Of a stretch of DNA of 25,442 bases, positions 1-6,928 are shown in pieces (the stretch's first letter is position 1; each line of letters starts with the position of its first letter). Both the position numbers and the translations under genes were made by a program. Source of the DNA: Candidatus Latescibacterota bacterium (GTDB taxonomy: Bacteria; Krumholzibacteriota; Krumholzibacteriia; WVZY01; JAKEHA01); the NCBI GenBank assembly GCA_022615275.1, contig JAKEHA010000175.1, forward strand, positions 1 through 25,442, read 5' to 3'. Under the pieces are notes generated by a model. The model was not told the DNA's origin. It searched no databases and worked only from the letters and a program-made list of their open reading frames with translations.

Positions 1-924
1 GATAAGGTCGCGTCCCGTCACCATCTCCGACACCGGGTGCTCGACCTGGATGCGCGTGTTCATCTCCATGAAGTAGAACTCGTCGCCTTGGACCAGGAAC
101 TCCATGGTCCCGGCCGAGGTATAGTTCATCGCGCGCGCGCCCTGTACCGCAGCGGCGTGCAGTCGTTCGCGTACCTCGGGCTTCAGAGCCACGCAGGGAG
201 ATTCTTCGATCAGCTTCTGGTGGCGGCGCTGCACCGAGCACTCGCGCTCGCCCATGTGGACGATGTTGCCGTGCGAATCGCCGAGCAGTTGCACTTCCAC
301 GTGGCGCGGGGTCGGCAGGTACTTCTCGAGATACACCGACGCGTCGCCGAAGGCGCTCTCGGCTTCGGCGCGCGCGATCAGAATCGCGTTGGCCAAGTCC
401 TGGGGGTCGCGCGCGACGCGCATGCCGCGGCCGCCGCCGCCCGAGGCCGCCTTGATGATGACCGGGTAACCGATCTCCTCCGCGATGCGCAGCGCTTCCT
501 TCTCGTCGTTGACCGGTCCGTCGGAGCCGGGGATGACCGGCAAGCCGGCCTGCTTCATGGTGTCCTTGGCCACCGACTTGTTGCCCATCTTCTCGACCGC
601 GCTCGGCGAGGGGCCGATCCAGCCGATGCCGCACGACACCACCGCCTCCGCGAACTCGGCGTTCTCGGAGAGAAATCCATAGCCGGGATGAATGGCTTCC
701 GCGCTCGTGATCTCGGCCGCAGAGATGATGCGATTGAAATTGAGGTAGCTCTCGCCGGGGAGGCTGGGCCCGATGCAGACGGCCTCGTCGGCGAAGCGAA
801 CGTGCAGAGAGTCCGTGTCGACTTCGCTGTGGACGGCGACGGTCCGGATGCCCATTTCGTTGCACGCGCGCATCACGCGCAACGCGATCTCGCCCCGGTT
901 GGCGACGAGGATCTTTTGGAACAT
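1..924 (-). CDS. accC: Biotin carboxylase subunit of acetyl-CoA carboxylase (partial, C-terminus off window)
   Basis: This is the ATP-dependent carboxylase that charges biotin on AccB with bicarbonate, the first step of malonyl-CoA synthesis in the cytoplasm. The start reads MFQKILVANRGEIA, the classical biotin carboxylase N-terminus. The ATP-grasp glycine loop (KAASGGGGRGMRV) lies near residue 160, and the frame leaves the window in NTRIQVEHPVSEMVTG, the catalytic region. The 308 visible codons are about two thirds of the usual ~450 residues. It is the last visible gene of the efp-accB-pilT-accC run and lies 38 bp behind the pilT-like gene. ATG at 924 is the only sensible start, with only a weak AGG ahead of it. 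The identification is secure. Confidence 0.97.
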   Translation of the reverse strand, partial: MFQKILVANRGEIALRVMRACNEMGIRTVAVHSEVDTDSLHVRFADEAVCIGPSLPGESYLNFNRIISAAEITSAEAIHPGYGFLSENAEFAEAVVSCGIGWIGPSPSAVEKMGNKSVAKDTMKQAGLPVIPGSDGPVNDEKEALRIAEEIGYPVIIKAASGGGGRGMRVARDPQDLANAILIARAEAESAFGDASVYLEKYLPTPRHVEVQLLGDSHGNIVHMGERECSVQRRHQKLIEESPCVALKPEVRERLHAAAVQGARAMNYTSAGTMEFLVQGDEFYFMEMNTRIQVEHPVSEMVTGRDLI

Positions 925-931
925 GGGGCCT

Positions 932-961
932 ACGCTAACACAGCCCCGGAGGTCTTGTTAA
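932..961 (-). promoter_or_regulatory. Possible promoter immediately before accC
   Basis: In the short gap between the pilT-like gene and accC the minus strand reads TTAACA, an 18-bp spacer, then TAGCGT. The 10-mer GTGTTAGCGT (941-932) recurs exactly in the rfaE1 promoter region (22302-22293). Transcription from here would start almost at the accC ATG, giving a leaderless or near-leaderless message. Evidence is sequence pattern only. Confidence 0.35.
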
Positions 962-962
962 C

Positions 963-2102
963 CTACTTTCGGCCCGCCGGCGTCGACTCTTCCGGGGGGG
1001 CGCTCTCGAAGCCCTTCCAGCCTTGATCGCTGGTGGCCTGGATGCCCTTCAAGCGCAGGGTCAACTCGTGCGGCTTCGAGCTCGCGCGCAGCGCGTCGTC
1101 GAGCGTGATGATGCCGTCTTGGTACAGCTTCATGAGCGCCTGGTCGAAGGTCTGCATCTGATGCGTGGTGACACCGTCGCGCATCGCTTGGTGCAACAGC
1201 GGCGTCTTTTCCGCGTTGACGATGCACTCGCGCACCGTGCCGGTGGTCACCAGCACTTCGACCGCGGGCACGCGGCCCGCACCGTCGGCGCGGCGCACCA
1301 GGCGCTGCGAGATGACGGCCTGCAGCGTCGACGCCAGGAGGTAGCGGATCTCCTGGTGGTGGTGCGGCGGGAAGAACGAGATGATGCGGTTGATGGTCTG
1401 CGGCGCGTCCACCGTGTGCAGCGTGCTCATGACGAGGTGACCGGTGTCGGCGGCCTTGAGCGCGATCTCCATGGTCTCGGCGTCGCGGATCTCGCCCACC
1501 ATGATCACGTTGGGGTCCTGGCGCAGGATGTGGCGCAGCGCGTCGTGGAAGGACGCGGTGTCGCTGCCCACCTCGCGCTGGTTGACGATGCTCTTGTCGT
1601 CGCGATGGAGGAACTCGATGGGGTCCTCGATCGTGATGATGGACGCATTCAGGTTCTGATTGACCGTCGAGAGCATGGCGGCGAGTGTCGTCGACTTGCC
1701 GCTGCCGACGGTACCCGTCACCAGAATCAGGCCGCGCGGGCGCAAGGCCAGCTCGGCGATCACCGGCGGCAGCAGGAGCTCTTCGATGCGCTTGATGTTG
1801 ACGGGAACGTGACGGAATACCATCACGATCGAGCTGCGCTGGACGTAGAAGTTCGCGCGAAAGCGTGCAAGACCGGTGACCCCGAATGCAAAATCGACCT
1901 CGCGGGTGCTCTCGAATTTCTCGCGCTGGAGGGGGGTCAGTATCTTCCGGGCCACCTCTTCCATCTCGCGCGGCGTGGGAGCGGGGAAAGTGGTTCGTTG
2001 CAGTTTGCCATTAACGCGGACGACCGGCGGGATGCCCGGCTTGATGTGGAGGTCCGACGCCCCCATCTCGATCATCTTCTCGAGGAGCACCTTGATGTTC
2101 AT
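963..2102 (-). CDS. pilT: PilT/PilU-family type IV pilus retraction-type ATPase
   Basis: This is a hexameric secretion-type ATPase, most like the PilT/PilU motors that depolymerise type IV pili at the inner-membrane base. At 379 residues it has normal PilT length. Visible motifs are Walker A GTVGSGKST (130-138), the Asp box IEDPIEF (158-164), Walker B VIMVGEIRD (199-207) and the His box HLVMSTLHT (222-230). The usual GPTGSGKS loop has Thr-Val in place of Pro-Thr, but GxxGxGKS is intact. The C-terminal AIRNLIRE motif of canonical PilT is not present; the matching place reads LLHQAMRDG, so it may be a PilU-like paralogue. It sits between accB (26 bp away) and accC (38 bp away), an unexpected place for a pilus gene. 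Confidence 0.9.
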   Translation of the reverse strand: MNIKVLLEKMIEMGASDLHIKPGIPPVVRVNGKLQRTTFPAPTPREMEEVARKILTPLQREKFESTREVDFAFGVTGLARFRANFYVQRSSIVMVFRHVPVNIKRIEELLLPPVIAELALRPRGLILVTGTVGSGKSTTLAAMLSTVNQNLNASIITIEDPIEFLHRDDKSIVNQREVGSDTASFHDALRHILRQDPNVIMVGEIRDAETMEIALKAADTGHLVMSTLHTVDAPQTINRIISFFPPHHHQEIRYLLASTLQAVISQRLVRRADGAGRVPAVEVLVTTGTVRECIVNAEKTPLLHQAMRDGVTTHQMQTFDQALMKLYQDGIITLDDALRASSKPHELTLRLKGIQATSDQGWKGFESAPPEESTPAGRK

Positions 2103-2128
2103 GTGCCGAGACCTTTCCGCTATTCAAC

Positions 2129-2599
2129 TTATTTTGTTTCAACGAGAAACAGCGGCTGTCCGTACTCCACCGGTTGGCCATTCTCGGTCAACACCCGACG
2201 AATGACACCGTTGTAGTCCGAGCCGATCTCGTTCATGAGCTTCATCGCCTCCACGATGCACACCGTCTGTCCCACACTGACCGCTTGCCCAATTTCCGTG
2301 AACGGCTCGGAGCCGGGAGCCGGCGACCTGTAAAACGTGCCGACCATCGGTGACTTGATCTGTTTCAAGTTTGATGCCAGCTTCTCCTCGCCACTGGGCC
2401 TTTCGGTATCCTCTTCCGCCTCGTCGTATCGCGTCGCGGGCGCCGGCGGTGCGGCGGGTGAGGCCGGCACGAACGCCGCCGCGGGCGTCGAGCCACCCTT
2501 CGAGATGCGGATCTTCTTGCGCCCCTCGCTGATCTCGAGCTCGTTGATCTGGCTCGATTCGACCAAGCGAATCAGCTCTTCGATCTCTTCCTTGCGCAT
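2129..2599 (-). CDS. accB: Biotin carboxyl carrier protein of acetyl-CoA carboxylase
   Basis: This protein carries the biotin that AccC carboxylates. It has 156 residues: a charged N-terminal helix, a Pro/Ala-rich linker (about 37-56), and a biotinyl domain with the thumb segment SPMVGTFYRSPAPGSEPF and the biotinylation motif EAMK (117-120, acceptor Lys120). A GTG lies two codons upstream at 2605, but it abuts the GGAGG; the ATG at 2599 sits five bases behind that Shine-Dalgarno and is preferred. The gene lies 43 bp behind efp, the common efp-accB order in bacteria, and is separated from accC by the pilT-like gene. Confidence 0.96.
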   Translation of the reverse strand: MRKEEIEELIRLVESSQINELEISEGRKKIRISKGGSTPAAAFVPASPAAPPAPATRYDEAEEDTERPSGEEKLASNLKQIKSPMVGTFYRSPAPGSEPFTEIGQAVSVGQTVCIVEAMKLMNEIGSDYNGVIRRVLTENGQPVEYGQPLFLVETK

Positions 2600-2642
2600 C
2601 TTCACCTCCGGTCGTCGAAACGATGCACGAGCCGTGTGGACG

Positions 2643-3200
2643 TCATACGCGCGTCACGTACTCGCCGGTCCGAGTGTCGACGCGAACCACGTCGCCCTCG
2701 TTCACGAACAACGGCACTTGGACCACCAACCCCGATTCGAGCGTGGCGGGCTTGGAGCCGCCGCGCGCGGTGTCGCCGCGGAAGCCGGGCTCCGCCCGGG
2801 TCACCGCCATCTCCACGAAGTTGGGCAACTCCACGGCGAGCACCTTGTCGCCGTCCATGAGGATGTCGAGATTCATGTTTTCTTTGAGAAACTCCTTGGC
2901 GTCTTCGAGCAGCGACTCGCGCAGTTCGATCTGCTCGTAGCTGGTGCGGTCCATCATGTGGTAGACGCCGCCCGACGCATACAGGAATTGAAAGGGTTGC
3001 CTCACCACGCGTACCTCGTTGATCTTCTCGCCCGAGCGAAACGTCTGATCCTTGACCTGGCCGGTGAGCAGGTTCTTGATCTTGGTGCGCACGAACGCCC
3101 CGCCCTTGCCCGGCTTGACATGCAGGAACTCCTGGATCGACCAGTACTCCCCGTCCATGTTCATGATCAGTCCGTTGCGGATGTCGCTGGTGTCGGCCAT
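2643..3200 (-). CDS. efp: Translation elongation factor P
   Basis: EF-P binds ribosomes stalled on polyproline and promotes peptide-bond formation. The 185-residue protein has the full three-barrel length. The tip loop reads HVKPGKGGAF, with Lys32 at the position modified by beta-lysylation or other chemistry in relatives; no modification enzyme gene is seen in this window. The C-terminal domain has GDVVRVDTRTGEYVTRV, the standard family ending. The ATG at 3200 is preceded by AAGGAG at good spacing. It heads the efp-accB-pilT-accC run, 166 bp behind the upstream TPR gene. Confidence 0.98.
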   Translation of the reverse strand: MADTSDIRNGLIMNMDGEYWSIQEFLHVKPGKGGAFVRTKIKNLLTGQVKDQTFRSGEKINEVRVVRQPFQFLYASGGVYHMMDRTSYEQIELRESLLEDAKEFLKENMNLDILMDGDKVLAVELPNFVEMAVTRAEPGFRGDTARGGSKPATLESGLVVQVPLFVNEGDVVRVDTRTGEYVTRV

Positions 3201-3366
3201 TCCTCTATCTCCTTGATTTCGTGATTATTAGCTGATTTGAGCAGTCCCGTTTTCGCCGCCGATTCTAATTCGGGGCGGCCCCTCGTTTCCAGCACGAAGT
3301 TTGGGGCGTAGAAGCCCCGCCGGAGGTGTGGTGACACGGGGAGACCAGGCGGACGGACGGGCCGAA
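3201..3366. other. Intergenic spacer between TPR gene and efp
   Basis: This 166-bp spacer is less GC-rich than the genes around it. It holds a small hairpin (GGGGC 3303-3307 with GCCCC 3314-3318) and a second GCCGCC/GGCGGC pair around 3256-3280. Neither is followed by a U-tract on the minus strand, so neither is called as a terminator. The AT-rich stretch around 3225-3235 (TAATAA on the minus strand) may belong to an efp promoter, but no convincing -35 box is visible. Confidence 0.4.
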
Positions 3367-4419
3367 TCAGTCGGAGACGGTGCGCAGCCAGCGCTTGAAC
3401 TGTTCGTAACTGCGTCCCTCGTCGATCGCGGCCCCGGCTGGGTTCGTGGGCACCGGCGGGGAGCCAGGTGCGGCCGGCGAAGCCGCCGGACCCGGAAGCG
3501 CTATGGCCGCCGGGGCGGGGGTGGCGACGGGGCCGGGTGTGGCAGCGGGCGCCGCGGCACTCGGGCGAGGGGCGGGCGCGTGGTCATGACCGACCTCGTG
3601 CGGGCGCGCGATGGGCTCGCCCTTTTCGATGGCGGTAATCTTCCGTCGCACGTCGTCGTTGTTGGGCTGACGGCGCAGGACGTCGTGGTAGATCTTGAGC
3701 GCTTTCTCGTGGTAGCCCTGGGTCGCGAAGATGTCCGCGAGCGTCACCGTCGCGATGTACTCGGTGGTCACCGATTCTTCGTCGCCGAGCACGATCGGGG
3801 TTCCTTCGAATTCGTCGCGCACCTCGGGCAGCTCGATGACGTCGTCCGTGGGGGCCTTGACGACCTTGGGCTCTTCGACTTTCGCGTGTACCGGCTCCTC
3901 GACGCGCTCTTCCACGCGTTCGACCACCGGCGGCTTGCTCGTCTCGGGCTGGAGCACCTGTTCGATCTCCTCGACCAATGTATTCGCGGACACCGGGGCC
4001 GCTTCCCGGATCGCGTCGAGGCGCTGGCGTATGTCCTTGTCACCCGGGTCGAGGGTCAGGATGCGTTCGAAGTAGCCGCGCGCGCCGTCGGTGTCGCCGC
4101 ACCCCGCGCGGATGATGCCTAGGTAGCGAAGTGCCACCAGGTTCTGGGGGTCGATCTCGATCACCTTCTTGAACGATTCTTCCGCGCGGTCGGCGCGGCC
4201 GGCGTCGTACTGGCACTTGCCCTGGACGACATACCCGCTCGCGTAGCGGGGGTTGGCGGAGAGTCCGCGCGCGCAGATGTCGAGGGCCTCTTCCACCAGG
4301 CCGAGCTTGCGGTAGGCGTCCGCCAGGGGGGCGAAGACGTGGCTTCCGGGCGCACGGCGGTAGCGCTCGAAGAGATCGTCGATCTCGCGGTTGTGCGTCC
4401 TGATGATCGGTTCTTTCAT
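3367..4419 (-). CDS. TPR-repeat protein with Pro/Ala-rich linker, function unknown
   Basis: The protein has 350 residues from the ATG at 4419 (MKEPIIRTHNREIDD). Three tandem TPR units occupy about 29-130 (for example FAPLADAYRKLGLVEEALDI), followed by an acidic Val/Glu-rich region. Another TPR-like unit at about 220-270 contains LADIFATQGYHEKALKIYHD. A low-complexity Pro/Ala segment (about 278-336) leads to a short conserved-looking tail, YEQFKRWLRTVSD. There is no signal peptide or membrane span, so it is probably a cytoplasmic scaffold. The frame stays open upstream to 4704, but that stretch is Arg/Cys-rich without family character and is rejected. No good Shine-Dalgarno precedes the ATG. 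It is the first gene after the sigma-operon terminator and so needs its own promoter. Confidence 0.8.
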   Translation of the reverse strand: MKEPIIRTHNREIDDLFERYRRAPGSHVFAPLADAYRKLGLVEEALDICARGLSANPRYASGYVVQGKCQYDAGRADRAEESFKKVIEIDPQNLVALRYLGIIRAGCGDTDGARGYFERILTLDPGDKDIRQRLDAIREAAPVSANTLVEEIEQVLQPETSKPPVVERVEERVEEPVHAKVEEPKVVKAPTDDVIELPEVRDEFEGTPIVLGDEESVTTEYIATVTLADIFATQGYHEKALKIYHDVLRRQPNNDDVRRKITAIEKGEPIARPHEVGHDHAPAPRPSAAAPAATPGPVATPAPAAIALPGPAASPAAPGSPPVPTNPAGAAIDEGRSYEQFKRWLRTVSD

Positions 4420-4701
4420 CCCAAGAAACCCGCGCCGCGTCCGGCCAAAACAGGCCTTCCGCGCCGATGTATGGTCCACTTCGGTCCGGCAAACGCCTCC
4501 GGTGACGGAGGAGCGCTCAGCGTAACCACTTGCGATATCGCGCTTTCGCGCCGCGACCGGCGTCGAAGGACAGATCTGTGAATCGCGCAACTTGCACCAA
4601 ACGTGCCAGTTTCGCGCGGCGGTCCCGATCCCGACGGCCCGGCGTCGTCCGCGGCCCGCGACGCAACGACGGGAAGCATAGACCCACCACCGCGCGCTCG
4701 G
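4420..4701. other. Non-coding spacer upstream of the TPR gene
   Basis: About 280 bp lie between the sigma-operon terminator and the TPR gene. No frame here looks coding. The notable element is a 16-bp palindrome, CCTCCG-GTGA-CGGAGG (4496-4511), which could be an operator or a hairpin; it has no U-tract. A promoter for the TPR gene should lie here, but no clear -35/-10 pair could be picked by eye. Confidence 0.45.
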
Positions 4702-4744
4702 CAAAAAGAATCGGCCCGCCCCTCGAATGAGTGGGCGGGCCGAT
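4702..4744 (-). terminator. Strong rho-independent terminator of the sigma/anti-sigma operon
   Basis: A perfect 12-bp stem, ATCGGCCCGCCC (4710-4721) with GGGCGGGCCGAT (4733-4744), has an 11-base loop. On the minus strand it is followed by TTCTTTTT. It lies 27 bp behind the anti-sigma stop codon and ends that operon. Confidence 0.92.
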
Positions 4745-4770
4745 ATTGCCGGCCTTGCGGTGTCGAACGG

Positions 4771-5463
4771 CTACGGACTCGGTGGTGTCCTCTGGGCTTC
4801 CAACTGAGACTGCAGGCGGTGAATCTGGCGCTGGATGCAGCGCATGCGCCGCTCCGGCGTCATCCCGACCAGACGCGAGTCGATCAGCGAGTCGATCGCG
4901 ACTTCCTGCGCATACGGATCGATCGCGCCGCGCGTGGCGGACTCGGTCGCGGTTATGGAGGCTTCGCCATCACTCACGAGATCGACCCGATTCGGCGAAT
5001 CGACGCTCGGCCGCCGCCCGGGCTGGGCCCGGACTTCGGCGGTCACCGGCTCGGAGGCGCGCACCCCCGGATCGCGCGATGACACCGGCGGCGCGGCTTG
5101 CTCGCCCGGTACCAAGCGCTGCATCGTCACCACACCCGCGGCCAGTACCAGCGCGAACGCGACTCCCGTGCTCGCGACGTAGCGGAAGTTCCACGCCCGC
5201 ACCCACGCGCCCGAGGAGGACGCGTTCTTGGCCATGGCCTTCTGCTCGCGGTGAATCGCGAGGCGCACCTTCCAGTTGAAGTTCTCGTCGAGCCGCTCGA
5301 CCGGGGTGCGCCGCAGGAGTGCTAAGCTCCGCGTCGTCTCCGCCGCAAAGGTCTCGCATTCGGTGCACTCGGCGACGTGGCGATCCACTTCCGCGTGGAG
5401 CGCCTCGTTGCCCAGGCCATCGACGAAGTCGAGCAGCAGATGTCGAACACGACGGCAGTTCAT
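4771..5463 (-). CDS. Zinc-finger transmembrane anti-sigma factor (ZAS family)
   Basis: This is the likely membrane-anchored inhibitor of the ECF sigma factor encoded just upstream. The N-terminal 40 residues hold the ZAS pattern, Cys3 plus His29-x3-Cys33-x2-Cys36 (HVAECTEC). One hydrophobic span at about 95-114 (YVASTGVAFALVLAAGVVTM) separates it from a ~115-residue periplasmic part rich in Pro, Ser and Arg, which would be the sensor or cleavage region. The C-terminus has a helical stretch, PERRMRCIQRQIHRLQSQLE. It starts 23 bp behind the sigma gene and ends just before a strong terminator, the typical sigma/anti-sigma layout. The inducing signal cannot be read from the sequence. Confidence 0.9.
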   Translation of the reverse strand: MNCRRVRHLLLDFVDGLGNEALHAEVDRHVAECTECETFAAETTRSLALLRRTPVERLDENFNWKVRLAIHREQKAMAKNASSSGAWVRAWNFRYVASTGVAFALVLAAGVVTMQRLVPGEQAAPPVSSRDPGVRASEPVTAEVRAQPGRRPSVDSPNRVDLVSDGEASITATESATRGAIDPYAQEVAIDSLIDSRLVGMTPERRMRCIQRQIHRLQSQLEAQRTPPSP

Positions 5464-5486
5464 GGGACCATTCCTCCTGGAGAGAC

Positions 5487-6116
5487 CTAAAAGTCGATTC
5501 CCTTCGCGACCAACGGTGCCACGACTTGCCGGAAATAGTTCCGAGCCCGATTGATGCGCGATCGAACCGTTCCCAACTTGAGGCCCGTGACCGCGGCGAT
5601 TTCCTCGTAGGAAAGCTCGTTGATCTCGCGCAGCACGAAACTCTCCCGATACTTCTCCGGAATCTTCTGGATCGCCTGGCTGATCACATCGCTCAGCTCG
5701 CGATCGTTGATGGCCTCGTCGGCCGTGCGCTGGGAGTCCGGAATCTCCAGCGGCCGCTCTTCCTCACCATCACCCCAGACGCGCGTCCACAACGAGACCA
5801 TCTGCGGCGCCCGGGACCGCGACCGCACCCGGTTGCGCACCAGATTGGTCGCGATGGTATACAGCCAGGTCGAGAACTTCGCGATCGTCTTGTACTTCTC
5901 GGCGTGGATGTACGCCTTGACGAACGCTTCCTGAGCGATCTCCTCGGCCTCGTCGCGGTTGCTCGTCAGCCGCAAGAGGTAGTTGAAGAGGCGCACTTTG
6001 TACCGCTCGACCAGCACGTCGAAACAGTCGGTATCCCCACCTTGGACGCGGAGCATCAACTCCTCGTCGGTGTGGTCCTTCCATTTCGCGCGTTCGCGGT
6101 TCGTATCCGTGAACAC
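5487..6116 (-). CDS. ECF-type RNA polymerase sigma factor (sigma-E/RpoE-like)
   Basis: This is a group-4 sigma factor made of region 2 (AFVKAYIHAEKYKTIAKFST, then WLYTIATNLVRNRVR) and region 4 (IPEKYRESFVLREINELSYE, then EIAAVTGLKLGTVRSRINRA). The frame also has an ATG at 6140, giving 217 residues. I prefer the GTG at 6116 (209 residues) because GAGGAG (6126-6121) sits four bases before it, while the ATG has only a poor GAGG and lies almost at the predicted transcript start. The anti-sigma gene follows after 23 bp. A GGAAC...TATAAG element upstream suggests autoregulation. The family call is firm; start and regulon are inferred. Confidence 0.92.
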   Translation of the reverse strand: MFTDTNRERAKWKDHTDEELMLRVQGGDTDCFDVLVERYKVRLFNYLLRLTSNRDEAEEIAQEAFVKAYIHAEKYKTIAKFSTWLYTIATNLVRNRVRSRSRAPQMVSLWTRVWGDGEEERPLEIPDSQRTADEAINDRELSDVISQAIQKIPEKYRESFVLREINELSYEEIAAVTGLKLGTVRSRINRARNYFRQVVAPLVAKGIDF

Positions 6117-6152
6117 CAGGCTCCTCGCGAGTTTGGACATCCAGCCTCGGCC

Positions 6153-6182
6153 CTTATACCGATGGGTGCGCCGGCCGGTTCC
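6153..6182 (-). promoter_or_regulatory. Candidate autoregulatory ECF promoter
   Basis: The minus strand reads GGAAC (6182-6178), a 16-bp spacer, then CGGTATAAG (6161-6153). GGAAC is the classic -35 core of many ECF sigma factors. Transcription would begin near 6146, leaving about 30 nt of leader before the preferred GTG start at 6116. This is pattern matching only. Confidence 0.35.
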
Positions 6183-6220
6183 CGTCCCTTTCGAGACATT
6201 TGCAACTGACTATAGCCTAA

Positions 6221-6928
6221 TCATTTAGCGGTGAGGCGAAGGCGCCAACCGCGCCCCGGCAAGGTGGCGGTGATGCGCGCCAGGCGACCGTCGCGCCATT
6301 CATAACGCACTTCGAGCCGGTCGTCCAGGGTACTGCCCGCGACGGGGTCGGGCCAGTCCGAGCGCGCGATGCGTCCCTCTTCGACCACGACGCGGAGGTT
6401 GCCGCGCGGCCCGGTCCCGCGCGCCCCACCGTCGTCGCGCACCAGCGTGGCAACCTCGTCACAGCGCGGGGAGAGCGCCAGCACCTCCGCGACCACCCGC
6501 GCCCAGTCCGCCCGTGCGCGCGTCGCGTCGCCGATCAACTCCTCCAGCGGCTCGCCTTCGTAGAAGCGACCGCGCTCGCGATCGAACACGCGCAGCGTGT
6601 CGTCCGCCAGCGACACCACGACGTCCTCACGATGGCCGCCGAAGAGTGTGCTGCCGCCCATTTCGATGGTCGCATCCGCGCCGGAAGCGACGTCGAGCTG
6701 GAAATGCCCGCGAAAGCGAAACTGCTCGACGTCCAGGAGAGCTTCACCCGACATCGCGAGCGGACGCGGAGGTCCCGCCGACGAAAGCAGCGAGTCGAGC
6801 GCCGAGCAGGCGGCGGCTCCCGTGAGTGCGTTGGGGTCGATCCGCTGGCGGCACGCAAAGGCCGCGAGCAAGAGCAGCGACGCGCTCGCCGCGGCGAGGC
6901 GACGCGCGGCGCGGGTGCGGTCAGTCAA
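6221..6928 (-). CDS. LolA-like/DUF4292-type lipoprotein
   Basis: This is a predicted outer-membrane or periplasmic lipoprotein of 235 residues. It begins with basic residues, a hydrophobic stretch (about 13-25) and Cys26 in LAAFACRQ, an imperfect lipobox. The body alternates beta strands such as EQFRFRGHFQLDVASGADAT and ends LEVRYEWRDGRLARITATLP, a layout resembling LolA-like folds (DUF4292). The probable TTG start at 6928 overlaps the stop of the upstream TPR gene by eight bases, implying translational coupling. No ATG or GTG lies between the TPR stop and the signal sequence. The family assignment is by overall pattern and is moderate. Confidence 0.68.
   Translation of the reverse strand: MTDRTRAARRLAAASASLLLLAAFACRQRIDPNALTGAAACSALDSLLSSAGPPRPLAMSGEALLDVEQFRFRGHFQLDVASGADATIEMGGSTLFGGHREDVVVSLADDTLRVFDRERGRFYEGEPLEELIGDATRARADWARVVAEVLALSPRCDEVATLVRDDGGARGTGPRGNLRVVVEEGRIARSDWPDPVAGSTLDDRLEVRYEWRDGRLARITATLPGRGWRLRLTAK

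Noticed and set aside
1023..2216. Plus-strand frame opposite the pilT-like gene
   Set aside because: Shadow of a gene with all ATPase motifs on the minus strand.
3303..3318. GGGGC/GCCCC hairpin after the TPR gene as a terminator
   Set aside because: Stem of only 5 bp and followed by AAACTT rather than a U-tract on the minus strand.
4419..4704. Longer TPR protein starting at 4704
   Set aside because: The extra 95 residues are Arg/Cys-rich, overlap the sigma-operon terminator and look non-coding.
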